From CAZMZW01 sp963802275 (GTDB lineage Bacteria; Chloroflexota; Anaerolineae; Anaerolineales; Anaerolineaceae): a stretch of DNA of 64,000 nt. Position numbers and translations under genes: made by a program. The stretch covers positions 372,001 to 436,000 of the forward strand of contig CAWDIB010000004.1 in NCBI GenBank assembly GCA_963802275.1. Direction: 5' to 3'. Under the pieces are notes generated by a model. The model worked only from the letters and a program-made list of their open reading frames with translations. It did not search any database and had not been told where the DNA came from. Of the stretch, positions 10,071-20,779 are shown piece after piece (position 1 is the first letter of the stretch; the number at the start of each line of letters is the position of its first letter).

Positions 10071-12607
10071 TTTTCAACAACCGGAATCTGGAAAATTGAA
10101 ACAGAATCGTTTTTATATACTTGAATCATGTTATCTAAGAATTTTTTCTCATTTACATTGTAGTGCGACTTTTCCAAATCGCCGAAGTAAATATAGCGTA
10201 TTTGATATCGTTGAATCAATTGACTGGCAGCCTGCCAGTCATCCGTCTCAAACAGCAGGCGGATATCATATTCGCGGCTTCCGATTTCATTCATCCCTCC
10301 CCGCCACTGCATTTCGTGACCCGGCCATCCCAACACAGCAGGCAAACCGCTAAAAGTTGACACACGGGCGAACCCGCTATAACTTCCTCCGACTGCTTCT
10401 ACCACTATGCCATATGGTGCTTCCCTCAACCATTCAATAGCTTTAAATTCATCTGAATCGTAAAGAGCCATATATTGACCCCCATCCAGGCTCAGGTCAT
10501 TGAGAGAAAAATTTCGGAACTTTTCCACAAAAGCAAATATTGGATATGCGCATGAAATAAGTAGAACAATTATTAATATTATGGAAAACCATTTCCTAAT
10601 AGATTTTTTTAATTGGTGCCAAACCACTGCAACTGCACAGGCAGATGCCAGTCCCCATACAATCCAGCTTTGAAAATAGAATTTAAAAATGGTATTCATG
10701 CGGGTGCCAAATACATCCCGCAGATAAATAAATTCGGGGATCAAACAAAAAATCGAACCCATCACAATTAAAACAATCACAGGGATAATTCCAAAATTAT
10801 GATAGATGAGACTCTTGTTCTGAATTTCTATCCCTTTATTAAATTTAGGAAAAAAATAGACAACACAAAAAGTAAGTATGAGAAGCAATGTTAAAAGAGC
10901 AAAGGGTGATTGCAGCCGATTCACCAATGATTGGGCGATCACCAAGTTTATCGGGCTTCCGCCATGAATTCCCATGAACATGTCCACAGCAGATTCACCC
11001 ATGACTAAAATTGATGCAATCCTCTCTCCAATCAATCTTTTAATAGGATCAATAAGTAGTGGCAGATTTCCGATAAGCCAGGCCAAAGCGTAAGAACAAA
11101 AACCAATAATCCCAAAAAAGAATATATTAATAAAAAGGGATTTCCCAACCAAATCGGTGCTTCGAATTTTCAATTGTTGAATAAAAAGAAACATAAGAAT
11201 TATAAAAAGGAAAGGAAAGAACATCACCCAAAAATTCTTCCCGGGAGTGAAAAAATTTAAACTGGGAAGTATGCCACCCGCCTGCGAAGCAAAACCCAAA
11301 AAAAATGGCAAATAAAGGAAAAAGGAAGTGATGCCAATCAGAAAAAAAGCCGCAACAACTTCGAAGATCCTTGCTTTTTTCCATCCAGAATATTGAATCC
11401 TGATAATCAAGAACAAAAGTGCAATTATTCCCAGGTAAATCGGAAGGTCCCAAGTGTTGGCAAAAATTATGCCTCCACAACATAATGCAATCAACCAAAA
11501 TAATGGCCGTTTCACCCATTGAACTATTGAAACAGAAGTGGCATAAGTTTCATATCCCCTGAAAAGATTAATGGCAATGCTGACCGCCAGTAACCCCAGC
11601 GGTATAGCCAATACATGCGGATGCAGATCACCCAGAAAATAAGAAAAGAAGGGAAATTCATCAATGACTTCTTTCGCCACACCAGTAATGTCGAAATCCT
11701 GTAAAACACGTGATGCCCGCCACCACCAGATTCCTCCGCTACGATTTGGAATAAAGGAGAATGGCATGCTGGGCGGTTGATTCAATTCCTGGATATTCAA
11801 CCACGTCCAGAATTTTGAGAAAAGCATCCCACCCTGGTCCTTCTGCCAGAAGAGACCCCTGGTGTGCAGCATTTCCAAAAAACCCTCAAGATTGCCTACG
11901 ATTAGAACGAAAAACGGACCCAATAATGCAGAGAAATGAAATGAATGCTTCTTTTTTTTCTCTTCTTTATTTTGAGAGAAGTCTTGCCAGGTTGTCAGAA
12001 GGTTAAAAACAATCCCATAGCAACCCAAAGCGGTTAATGCGAACCAGGCGGATATAGCCAAATTGAATGAAACGGTAGGGGCTGTTCCAGAGACATACCC
12101 CAAAATAGCCACCATGATGTAGCCAAAATGATAATAAGAAATCGCGTACCCGGATAACCATGGATCGCTGGGAGGGAAAGATGGCGAACGCGAAATGGCG
12201 GAGATAAATGCCAATTCCATGGGCTTTTCAGTTCCCAGAATTTCAGGACTGATAGACCTGAATAAAGTCCAGAATCCGAAGCAAAACAAGAAGAGAATTT
12301 CAATAACAATCAGGGTTTTTACTTGCTTTTGAACCCATCTTAAGATTTCCTTTTTTCCAGACTGGCGATAAAAATAAAGAGCAAGCAACGCTAAGATCAA
12401 GAAGGCAATCAATGCACCACGAATATCATTGGAAAGTATGCCAAAAGAAGTCAATATCCAAAATAAATATGACCAAATGAGAAGTCCCACTACTCTCGCA
12501 ATTGCGTAACCCTTATCCGCTAAAAATGGTAATACTTTAAAAGTAATAGGAAACGATAAGAACCCCAAAATCGAAAGAAATAAATACCAAAGTATGAATT
12601 CGATCAT
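10067..12607 (-). CDS. DUF2298 (Chlor_Arch_YYY) integral membrane protein
   Basis: The 846-residue polytopic protein matches the single-module form of the Chlor_Arch_YYY family. The N-terminal helix region ends in FPITFKVLPFLADKGYA, and the family signature appears as YYHFG at residues 158-162, with His replacing the third Tyr of YYYxG. A GDLHPHV segment and a C-terminal soluble region also occur in the second module of the upstream fusion protein. The function of the family is unknown; being next to GT-C enzymes suggests a role in polyprenyl-linked glycan transfer. It starts one base after the fusion gene ends and overlaps the next gene by four bases. Confidence 0.85.
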   Translation of the reverse strand: MIEFILWYLFLSILGFLSFPITFKVLPFLADKGYAIARVVGLLIWSYLFWILTSFGILSNDIRGALIAFLILALLALYFYRQSGKKEILRWVQKQVKTLIVIEILFLFCFGFWTLFRSISPEILGTEKPMELAFISAISRSPSFPPSDPWLSGYAISYYHFGYIMVAILGYVSGTAPTVSFNLAISAWFALTALGCYGIVFNLLTTWQDFSQNKEEKKKKHSFHFSALLGPFFVLIVGNLEGFLEMLHTRGLFWQKDQGGMLFSKFWTWLNIQELNQPPSMPFSFIPNRSGGIWWWRASRVLQDFDITGVAKEVIDEFPFFSYFLGDLHPHVLAIPLGLLAVSIAINLFRGYETYATSVSIVQWVKRPLFWLIALCCGGIIFANTWDLPIYLGIIALLFLIIRIQYSGWKKARIFEVVAAFFLIGITSFFLYLPFFLGFASQAGGILPSLNFFTPGKNFWVMFFPFLFIILMFLFIQQLKIRSTDLVGKSLFINIFFFGIIGFCSYALAWLIGNLPLLIDPIKRLIGERIASILVMGESAVDMFMGIHGGSPINLVIAQSLVNRLQSPFALLTLLLILTFCVVYFFPKFNKGIEIQNKSLIYHNFGIIPVIVLIVMGSIFCLIPEFIYLRDVFGTRMNTIFKFYFQSWIVWGLASACAVAVVWHQLKKSIRKWFSIILIIVLLISCAYPIFAFVEKFRNFSLNDLSLDGGQYMALYDSDEFKAIEWLREAPYGIVVEAVGGSYSGFARVSTFSGLPAVLGWPGHEMQWRGGMNEIGSREYDIRLLFETDDWQAASQLIQRYQIRYIYFGDLEKSHYNVNEKKFLDNMIQVYKNDSVSIFQIPVVEK

Positions 12608-12608
12608 C

Positions 12609-15600
12609 TTAAGTTATGACTGAAAATATTTTTGTATCGCCAAGTTCATACTTCTTCTCCCAATATATTCCGTTAAATTCGTCAAATTTTTGCAACCCGA
12701 CTCCTGGATAATTGATTTTCTCCAATTGCCCGACAATAATGTATTTTATTTGATACTTACGAAGGAATGAGAGTGCCTCGTCCAAATTCGTGGTTATATA
12801 AAACTTTTCTATCTCGTCAATGCGATCTGTCACCCAGTTGGAGGGAAGGATGGCCCGTTGCTGCCTTTGATGCCAATTCCACCCCACCACCCCCGGCATT
12901 CCGGTATAGATGGTAAAACGATTACCCCATTGATATTCGGGAACATTTGCTTCCACAATCACCGGAGATGCTTCCACATTCGTCTGCATCCACTTTATTG
13001 CCTGATAATCCTGATTCAACTCCATTTCGACCCCATTACTTGGAAAAACAGAGTTTTGCATGAAATCCATTCCATCCAGGGTAAGTGGAACGTCACCACT
13101 CATACGATCAGTGACTTTGTCTATTGTGGCTGTGAGCGGATACAAAAGAACGCCAATAAAAAGGGTTACAAAAAATAACAGCCACAGTTTTCTGGGTAAT
13201 TCAAGCCATTTTCCATGAATATCCTTCAACAATAAGAATAAAAAACAACCAGCAGTAATGGCAATTAATGTCCAGGCTTGTAGATAGAATTTAAAGACCG
13301 TATTCATTCTACCGATATCGCCTTTTAGCACAATCAATTCAACCATCAAGGTCAGACACCAACCGATCAGTGCCATAAAATTTAGTAGTTTTTGAAAATC
13401 TGATTGATACTTCTTATTAAGGAGGATGAACAATCCCAACAAGAGCAGTGGGACTACTATCCATATAATTGACACGCCTCTTGTAACCATCCAGGAAAAA
13501 CAAACCAAAAAAACCACGAAAATAAAGATGAAGACGTTTTTGTATTTTGACCACCCACGCACGACATTCAAAGGAGTCTCTTCCAACCAACTCCTCAATT
13601 GCCATACCCACCAACTGGCGGTAATGAAGAAGAAGAAACCCCAGTGGGTTAGGTAGGATGCCAATGGTGTGTGTCCGCCGTTCCATAATTCAATCGAGTT
13701 GTATGCCTGTCCATACCATTTGCTGAATGGCAGGTAAATGAATACACACACAGCGATAAAGGCGATCACCAATAAGAGTAATTTCACTAATGCAGATAAG
13801 ACTGTCCGTATCAGGGAAAACCAATTTTTCTTTTCTTCAAGTTCATATGATTTTGAAGCAATGGTTTTATAAATGATGACCGATATTCCAATTAAAAGAA
13901 AGACGGGGAAATCCCAAGTATTGGTTACCCGCAAAGCACCAATTACCATTGCACCAAAAAGAAACGACAATATTTCAGACCTGTTGATTGAAAGGTTGTT
14001 CTTTTTTAATAACACGGAGATAGTCCAAAGCAAGGCCATTAATGTCAATGGCAGTGAAAAGAGATGGGCATGCGGATCAGCATATAAAAAAGTAAAAAAT
14101 GGGAATTCAGTGATCGCTTCACCCGGTATGGCGCGCGAAGGGATCCAATACCAATCCCCTGGATAATAATTAAATTTTTGGCCTAAGAGAACCTGGATAA
14201 TTCCCTGCCCTGTCCACAGGGATCGTTGCAGGAAACTACCTCTTTCGATTGGCACACCACCAGAGGCAAGACGCTGAAAGCCATGAAAGAACATTCGGAC
14301 GGTCCCCAGGTTACCAATGATCAGCAATAGAATGGCTACAAAAATACTAAAGATATAAGGGTTCGATAAAAGTTGAATAATTGAATTCTTTTGAATCGAC
14401 TTTGTGTTTATTCTTTTCAGTTCTTTTTCTTTACCAAATTCCAGATGAGCATTCCATGCAATGGAAAAGGCGCCCATGGCTGTGAAACTAAAAAAAGAGG
14501 GCAGGATAAAATTGTAGGCTAGTGAAGGATTAACTCCAAGCCACTTGACCGGGATACCTGCAAGCACGAATCCAAAATAATAATAATTCAGATAACCGCT
14601 GGCGTACCATGGATCATAAGGCGGGTAAATTGAACTCTTCAAAACAGCATTGAAATAAGAATAATCCATGGGTTTTTCACCACCCTTGTAAGGGTGCCAT
14701 AGATCCGGATTTCCCAAGCGAATTAATAGAAATATAAGGAAAAAGGTCAGAGCAATAATTTCAACTTTTATCAGGTACTTTATTCGTTTTCTTAATTCAT
14801 CAGAAATTTCTTTCCTGAATTTTCTAAAGACTATCCAATTTATACTTACCCCCAAAAAGCATATCATCGAGATCAACAGGCGGTTGACCTGTATCCCAAT
14901 TGAACCTGCCAACCAGACCGGTAATGCGAGCAGCAGTAAACCCGCCAATTTATGAATTGGATACCCCTTGTCATGCAACCCACCAAGGCATAAGCGAAGA
15001 ATAGGGTAATTGACCCAACCCAGAACAGAAATCAAAAGATACCAAACCACTACCGAAAGAACCTGGTTTGAGTTGAGAATGGATTCTGGATCAAATAAAT
15101 CACGCCAAGTTCCTCCAGTGTATTGCTGGCTGCTCATCGCGGTAGACATGGTCAAAGTACCTGGACTTTGATTAGCTTCTTTGGGAGTAAGGTTAATTAC
15201 TTTGGTCAAATCCACACTGGAAAAGGCCGCTTTCAGTTTTTGCATGGAAAAGGAGCCGTCTTTCTTAAAAATCAATACCTTCGGATGGTCATAAACCGTA
15301 AATGCTTCTTCAGCAAACTGGGTATTGATCCTGAAAAATCCAATATTCGGGTCAGATTGAAAGACTTTGACCAATTGGAATCCCAGTTTTCCAGTAAACA
15401 TCCCGGGCTCAGCCAACCGGAAACACCATTGAATGTCCTTATCCTCCGGACAACCAATCAAATCCCGGTAGTATTTATTGGACAATGGGTATTTTTCCGG
15501 AATCTGGGTAATACTACCCCATTGCCGGTTGGAAGACATATAAACGTAATCCGCCTGAGATAAGATACTGTAAAAGCGTCCGAGTTTTTGCGGGTTCTCA

Positions 15601-17876
15601 TCCCAATACATTTCAAAATTTAAGTCGGACTGATAGATTCCAGATTGGGAATCAAACGGGTTGTAACCATGCATCGGTAAAGGCAAGGCATCATCCCACG
15701 AGGTTTCATTTGCCAGTTGGCTTCCGTAAATGGCAATTTCGCCATCGCCATTGACAATCTTTAATTTCAACAGATAACTACGTCCAGCCTCCAAAGTGAT
15801 CGGATGATTCAGCGAACCTGAATAATTTGATCCCCGGAAGTCAATTCGATCGGTAAATTGATCGCTTATTACAACGCGAGTTAGATCCTTCTCAGGTTCC
15901 GCTGAATCCGCAATTGAAATGGATAATTCTTTAATTCCCGAACTTCCTGACCAGTTAATTGCTCGAAACAGTTCAACTTGTCCTATTTGTGCAGAAAAGG
16001 CAGGCCTGAAAGGTAAAACGACAACATTTCTATCCACCATTTCAGCCGAAGAGAATATTGGCTGGGCTGTGTAAGTATCCGCACTGGCAAGGGAGAGGGA
16101 AATATTACCAGCAAGTTTCAATGGGATTTGATCATTTTCATTCAGTAAATGCAGGTAATAGGAGATACCTTTTTGAAGTGACAACGGTCTTTCAAATTTG
16201 ACCAAGTGAGCATTTCCACGCGTATCATCTCCCATCTGGAATGAATCCGAGTATCTTTGTGAGGCCAATACAATGGTTCCATCCTCGTCCTCAGAAATGA
16301 ATAGTGATATGACTTTCCCATCGGCATGATTAAATTGATCAACAACATGGTCAAATGAGACTGCTTCAAGCAACCCACTCGTATCTGGCACAAATTTAAT
16401 GGAAAGAGGATGATCTATTGAAAGATCATAATGGTGGGATAAAGAAAGCGGAATATTTATTGATCCAGAAGTATTTGTTCCGGTAAGATTAATGGCACTT
16501 TTGATATTCTGGTAAATCCAGTCACTGGCGCTAACCCTGGTAACCGGGCGGGTGTAAATCCTTGTAAAAGCAAATGCCCACAGAAAAGTGGGGAATACTA
16601 TGAGCAAAATCAATATATAAGCGTAATTTCTTAAATTAATCTTAATCTTGCTGCCAACAAGAAGTGTCCTCTTTTTCCAGACTTCAACCAACCCCCACGC
16701 CGCGATAATAATTGCAGTGGGATAGATTGGGATGAAATATCTCATGGTTGGATTCCAGCGAAGTGACTGCCAGATGAAGTAAACTGCTGTCCAAAGCCAA
16801 ATCAGGAGATGATCTTTCCATTCACCCTTATATATCCTTATACCCATCCATATAAAGCCGACCACGCTGGCAATGCCCAAAGGCAGCCCCATGCCCCAAA
16901 AAAGCATATTTTCCAAACCGAACCAGAGAGGACGCCTTGCCCATTGCAGGGAGGGAGGATAATTTGAATCACCAGAGCTCAAGAAGCTAAGTTCTCTTAG
17001 GTTCTCAATCCACTTGGGATTCGGCAAAATATTCAAAAAACCAGGACCGGAGAATGCATACGGTTGGAAAAACCTGAAAACCACGAAACTAACCAATGCA
17101 GCGATAGCCACATCTCGTATACGCTGAATAAGTTTTTGCTTGCTTTTTTGATGCAAAATTGCCGGATCATTCAGAAAAACGGCCATAGGCAGCAGGCTGG
17201 CCACAACCAAGGTGTTTATTTTTGAGGCGGCTGCCAATCCCAAAGCAATACCAAAGAGAATAAAGTATTTCAGCTGCTTTAATCCATAAATTAGCGTGGT
17301 TAGTGACTCCTTTGAATGATTCCGATGCGTATCAATAGCATCAGACTTCATGATACAAATGGCAAAGTAAACTGCCGCGACCGTAAAGAAATTTGCGATG
17401 CTATCCACCACAAAAAAGTGTGATTGTTGAATGAAAAGTACTGTGCCAGAAATTAAAGCTGCTGCGATAATGCCCAGCCACCTATTTCGATATAAATGTT
17501 GGGCGCATAAATAGACAAAAATGACCGACAGTAAATCAAAAATGCCAGATAATACCCGACCAAACAGGAAAACATGGCCATAATCCGCCCAACCAAACCA
17601 CCCAGCGATATAGCGCACCAGGATAATCGGGAATGTGCCATACACAAAAAAACCATATCCGGAGTTATGGGGATTAAGTGATGAGTTTTGGGTATCGAAA
17701 TATTCACCGAGATTCTTGACGGGTGAAATGGAAGATTCCACCATGGTAAGAAATCTTTCATCAGGATGCAGATGATAATTTTCATCCCAATTGATACCGA
17801 CAAATCGAAAGTACCCGCCAATCAAGAGAATTAAAAGAAAAAGAACCGGCAGGATATATTTTTCTTTATAGTTCAT
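12609..17876 (-). CDS. giant fusion: GT39-like N-terminus plus DUF2298 (YYY) C-terminus
   Basis: The 1755-residue membrane protein has three parts. Residues 1 to about 440 form a GT39-like polytopic domain with an acidic first loop (NWDENYHLHPDERF). Residues about 440-960 are largely soluble and beta-rich. From about 985 a DUF2298 module begins (WYLLISVLGWVNYPI), with the signature YYYFG at 1098-1102. The join is in one uninterrupted frame, so it is a real fusion. It physically links a presumed sugar transferase to a YYY domain and supports a joint function. The catalytic role is inferred from fold and context only. The next gene, a stand-alone DUF2298 protein, follows after one base. Confidence 0.85.
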   Translation of the reverse strand: MNYKEKYILPVLFLLILLIGGYFRFVGINWDENYHLHPDERFLTMVESSISPVKNLGEYFDTQNSSLNPHNSGYGFFVYGTFPIILVRYIAGWFGWADYGHVFLFGRVLSGIFDLLSVIFVYLCAQHLYRNRWLGIIAAALISGTVLFIQQSHFFVVDSIANFFTVAAVYFAICIMKSDAIDTHRNHSKESLTTLIYGLKQLKYFILFGIALGLAAASKINTLVVASLLPMAVFLNDPAILHQKSKQKLIQRIRDVAIAALVSFVVFRFFQPYAFSGPGFLNILPNPKWIENLRELSFLSSGDSNYPPSLQWARRPLWFGLENMLFWGMGLPLGIASVVGFIWMGIRIYKGEWKDHLLIWLWTAVYFIWQSLRWNPTMRYFIPIYPTAIIIAAWGLVEVWKKRTLLVGSKIKINLRNYAYILILLIVFPTFLWAFAFTRIYTRPVTRVSASDWIYQNIKSAINLTGTNTSGSINIPLSLSHHYDLSIDHPLSIKFVPDTSGLLEAVSFDHVVDQFNHADGKVISLFISEDEDGTIVLASQRYSDSFQMGDDTRGNAHLVKFERPLSLQKGISYYLHLLNENDQIPLKLAGNISLSLASADTYTAQPIFSSAEMVDRNVVVLPFRPAFSAQIGQVELFRAINWSGSSGIKELSISIADSAEPEKDLTRVVISDQFTDRIDFRGSNYSGSLNHPITLEAGRSYLLKLKIVNGDGEIAIYGSQLANETSWDDALPLPMHGYNPFDSQSGIYQSDLNFEMYWDENPQKLGRFYSILSQADYVYMSSNRQWGSITQIPEKYPLSNKYYRDLIGCPEDKDIQWCFRLAEPGMFTGKLGFQLVKVFQSDPNIGFFRINTQFAEEAFTVYDHPKVLIFKKDGSFSMQKLKAAFSSVDLTKVINLTPKEANQSPGTLTMSTAMSSQQYTGGTWRDLFDPESILNSNQVLSVVVWYLLISVLGWVNYPILRLCLGGLHDKGYPIHKLAGLLLLALPVWLAGSIGIQVNRLLISMICFLGVSINWIVFRKFRKEISDELRKRIKYLIKVEIIALTFFLIFLLIRLGNPDLWHPYKGGEKPMDYSYFNAVLKSSIYPPYDPWYASGYLNYYYFGFVLAGIPVKWLGVNPSLAYNFILPSFFSFTAMGAFSIAWNAHLEFGKEKELKRINTKSIQKNSIIQLLSNPYIFSIFVAILLLIIGNLGTVRMFFHGFQRLASGGVPIERGSFLQRSLWTGQGIIQVLLGQKFNYYPGDWYWIPSRAIPGEAITEFPFFTFLYADPHAHLFSLPLTLMALLWTISVLLKKNNLSINRSEILSFLFGAMVIGALRVTNTWDFPVFLLIGISVIIYKTIASKSYELEEKKNWFSLIRTVLSALVKLLLLVIAFIAVCVFIYLPFSKWYGQAYNSIELWNGGHTPLASYLTHWGFFFFITASWWVWQLRSWLEETPLNVVRGWSKYKNVFIFIFVVFLVCFSWMVTRGVSIIWIVVPLLLLGLFILLNKKYQSDFQKLLNFMALIGWCLTLMVELIVLKGDIGRMNTVFKFYLQAWTLIAITAGCFLFLLLKDIHGKWLELPRKLWLLFFVTLFIGVLLYPLTATIDKVTDRMSGDVPLTLDGMDFMQNSVFPSNGVEMELNQDYQAIKWMQTNVEASPVIVEANVPEYQWGNRFTIYTGMPGVVGWNWHQRQQRAILPSNWVTDRIDEIEKFYITTNLDEALSFLRKYQIKYIIVGQLEKINYPGVGLQKFDEFNGIYWEKKYELGDTKIFSVIT

Positions 17877-17902
17877 TTGTTTGTGATGAATTTTCTTTCA
17901 AC

Positions 17903-19957
17903 CTATTCTTTTGTCGGAAAATCGCCTATTCGAATGATTATAAAGTTTTTACCGGGCTGTTTCGAAACAAAGGTCTCAGTTCTGGCTTCAGGGTAAACAT
18001 CTTTGATTTCCTGGATGGTTTTCTGGTCTTCTGGAAAAACTATGAACATTTTAGGATCAGGCAAAGCCCTGGTATCAATGATTTGCTCTGCCTGCAACGC
18101 ATAATCTTTATCCGGATAACCGGCATTAATACCCACCAGCCTTGTATCCACCCAATAGGGGTACGGGATTACAAAAACCAAACTCGGATTTCCACCATTG
18201 ACAACAAATTCTTTGATGACTGTCCCAATCTCAGATGTATTCCATGCCTTATGCAAAAATTGCTGGCTGTAATCACTAAACACAAGCTTGTAATTTAAGA
18301 AGCAAGCACCGATTATTAGAACTGCGATCAGGAAAAAGAAGAGTATTTTCGTAATCCGGTTTTTCAAGTTTTGATATATTCGTTTAGATAAATTGACGAA
18401 GCCATAACCGGATACTATGAATACCGGGATAATGGCTGCGCTGGTGCGATTTAATGATGGATTTTCCCTTGGAAAAGCCAGCGATAGAATCGAAGGCAGC
18501 ATCAGTAAAGGTATTGACGCCAATAAAAATAAATTCTCCCAACGTTTTTGATAAGCGACATCTTTGAGGAGAATGATTACCCCAATAAATAAAAAGACAG
18601 CTGAAATTACATCCAATGCCGGCCGATATGGCACGGAATGAACCCAAATTTCCCCATTGCTGTAAAAGAACATCGTTATTGCATTCCACAAATTGGTTAG
18701 TAATACTTTGAACACTGGCCCGGGTAGCGCCTGCTCAATACCCATTAAACGCGAAAACGCCCTGATCCCGAACATGACCGGGTTATCAAGAGCATAGCGG
18801 AGCAACGGAAGGAATATGATCAGCGCCGTGAAAGCCATCAGTGAAAAATGCCAAACCATTTTTCTACGGGAGGTCTCTGAAGAATTGGCGAAAAAAGCCA
18901 ATCCAAAGCCCACCAAAGCCACCAGCGGTATGATGCGGAAAGGGCTGTATCCATGCAAACCCACCCCAATGGCAATACCGGCAAGGATGAAATGATTTCG
19001 AAGACCATACCGTAAACCCAATATCAGGTAATAAATTGCCGGAGCTGTAAACAAGGCATAGAAAGGAAAACGCAGCCCTACCCTTGAAATAACATTAGGC
19101 CAGTAGGCGATTCCTGCCAGAAATAGAGCTGCCAAACCCACCCAGCGGTCCGCCAGCTCTTTTCCAAGTAGATAGATGTACGGCAAGGTTAATAATCCCG
19201 CCAGCGCAGTACCGATTTTTAAGCTGGTAAAGGTGATACCCGTTCCAAAAGTCTTTACAATCAGGGCGGTAAGATAGAACTGAAATGCTTCCCTGCCGGT
19301 GTTCCTGGGAAAAAAAATGGAGTACTGTCCACGCAGAACATCCGATACATCAAGCAATTTTTCAGCATGGTCGCTGAACATTTCACCAGGAACTTGCGAT
19401 AATTGATAAAAGCGAAAAAATACTGCGATAGTAACTGCCAGAAATAGAATCAAGTGCCAGTGATTCAAACGAGGAAAAGTGATTTTTCCACTTGGCTTTT
19501 TTTCCCAAACAGAAATGAAAAAGGAGACAAATGCCACCACCCAAATCGTGATATTCAGCAATGTAAACCGATTGTTTGAAAATAAGAAGAATGAAATTAT
19601 GAGAAGGATGAGCGAAAGACAAAAACTAATCAAGCGGATGGTGTCCATCGAATGTTTCATTGGCGGTCGCTTGATTTGAATATTGGACGGACAAAAATCT
19701 CTCCAAATCAAATAGCCTACAACAACATAAAAAATACCCGCAAGGATTGTATTCCTGTGGGGAGGTTCCAACAATAATTGGGCAATAAAAGCCAGACAGA
19801 CACCCACAACCGATTGAAATGGAAAAGACTTTCTTATTGAGTATTTTTTTCTTTTTGATTGTTTTGAAGAATTGTCTTCTGGAAGACTGAACCGAATCCT
19901 TTCAGATTTTTTCTTAAAAAGTGATTTAATGTAATCGAGAACAGAGGGTTCATCCAT
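17903..19957 (-). CDS. GT39 family membrane glycosyltransferase
   Basis: An N-terminal cytoplasmic stretch of about 45 residues precedes many membrane helices. The first extracytoplasmic loop reads QVPGEMFSDHAEKLLD, the acidic loop of GT39/PMT-like enzymes, and PFYALFTAPAIYYL follows in a later helix. I chose ATG at 19957 (AAGG nine bases upstream, just past the methyltransferase stop) over an in-frame start at 20020 that would overlap it. The protein is about 684 residues. It is probably a polyprenyl-phosphate-sugar transferase in the same pathway as its neighbours. Confidence 0.8.
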   Translation of the reverse strand: MDEPSVLDYIKSLFKKKSERIRFSLPEDNSSKQSKRKKYSIRKSFPFQSVVGVCLAFIAQLLLEPPHRNTILAGIFYVVVGYLIWRDFCPSNIQIKRPPMKHSMDTIRLISFCLSLILLIISFFLFSNNRFTLLNITIWVVAFVSFFISVWEKKPSGKITFPRLNHWHLILFLAVTIAVFFRFYQLSQVPGEMFSDHAEKLLDVSDVLRGQYSIFFPRNTGREAFQFYLTALIVKTFGTGITFTSLKIGTALAGLLTLPYIYLLGKELADRWVGLAALFLAGIAYWPNVISRVGLRFPFYALFTAPAIYYLILGLRYGLRNHFILAGIAIGVGLHGYSPFRIIPLVALVGFGLAFFANSSETSRRKMVWHFSLMAFTALIIFLPLLRYALDNPVMFGIRAFSRLMGIEQALPGPVFKVLLTNLWNAITMFFYSNGEIWVHSVPYRPALDVISAVFLFIGVIILLKDVAYQKRWENLFLLASIPLLMLPSILSLAFPRENPSLNRTSAAIIPVFIVSGYGFVNLSKRIYQNLKNRITKILFFFLIAVLIIGACFLNYKLVFSDYSQQFLHKAWNTSEIGTVIKEFVVNGGNPSLVFVIPYPYWVDTRLVGINAGYPDKDYALQAEQIIDTRALPDPKMFIVFPEDQKTIQEIKDVYPEARTETFVSKQPGKNFIIIRIGDFPTKE

Positions 19958-19961
19958 TGCT

Positions 19962-20777
19962 TTAAACCTTGCGGGTAATAAAAAATGAATAGGACCCCTG
20001 TCTCTGCCTGGAATTCTCAAGATAGAAATTCATTAATAACGGGTGAAGAAGCTTTTGATTGAGTGCCGGGCAAAGTACCCACTTTCCAAAAATCAATCTG
20101 GAAATCAGATACGGCAATCCAAAATAATGACCCCATTCCAAAGTGCGCAGCGCAGCGGGAGAAAAATAATCCCAATGGTCGATGATCGTAAAGCCCGCTA
20201 TATTTAGTCGTCTTTCCCAAATAATATATGAATCACAATGAATATGGCGGGAGATCTTATTAAAAAAAACACGATAGGAATTAGCAAGTCCATTCAGGCG
20301 CAATTTTTCCAAAAATAATGCAATGGATAAATTTTTAGTGAAATTTTGATTGGGAACGCAAAAGACAAATAATCCATGAACATCAAGAACCCTGGCAACC
20401 TGCTGAAGGACAGGTTCAAGATCTTCAATATGCTCCAAGACCGAATTACTGATGCAAGATTTAAACACGCCTCCTTTGAAAGGCAGATTCTGACCGGATG
20501 AATGAATCAATTCTTCATAAGAAGAATTCATCTGCGCTTCCTGCAATGTTGTAAGCTGTGGATCAACCCCGATAATTTGAAGGTTGTTAAAAGTGACACG
20601 CGCAAAATGACCATCGCCACATCCAAGGTCTAAAACCGGGGACTCAATTTTTATGGCGGTATAAAAACGCGATTCCACCGCCCTGAGAAGAGCCCGAAAA
20701 TAGGGCAGATCAGCCAGGTTCCGCTTTAGAAAATCATCTTCGCCTGGGAAATTTTTCTTTATATGAGTGGCTTGCAT
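19962..20777 (-). CDS. class I SAM-dependent methyltransferase
   Basis: Motif I, VLDLGCGDG, is at residues 48-56. It is followed by an acidic residue in GVDPQ and by the SNSVLEHIEDLE motif, the usual Methyltransf_11 arrangement. The ATG at 20777 is preferred over an upstream TTG at 20783 that overlaps the stop of the GT4 gene. Its place between a GT4 and a GT39 enzyme suggests methylation of a sugar or lipid-linked glycan. The substrate is not determined. Confidence 0.85.
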   Translation of the reverse strand: MQATHIKKNFPGEDDFLKRNLADLPYFRALLRAVESRFYTAIKIESPVLDLGCGDGHFARVTFNNLQIIGVDPQLTTLQEAQMNSSYEELIHSSGQNLPFKGGVFKSCISNSVLEHIEDLEPVLQQVARVLDVHGLFVFCVPNQNFTKNLSIALFLEKLRLNGLANSYRVFFNKISRHIHCDSYIIWERRLNIAGFTIIDHWDYFSPAALRTLEWGHYFGLPYLISRLIFGKWVLCPALNQKLLHPLLMNFYLENSRQRQGSYSFFITRKV

Positions 20778-20779
20778 TT

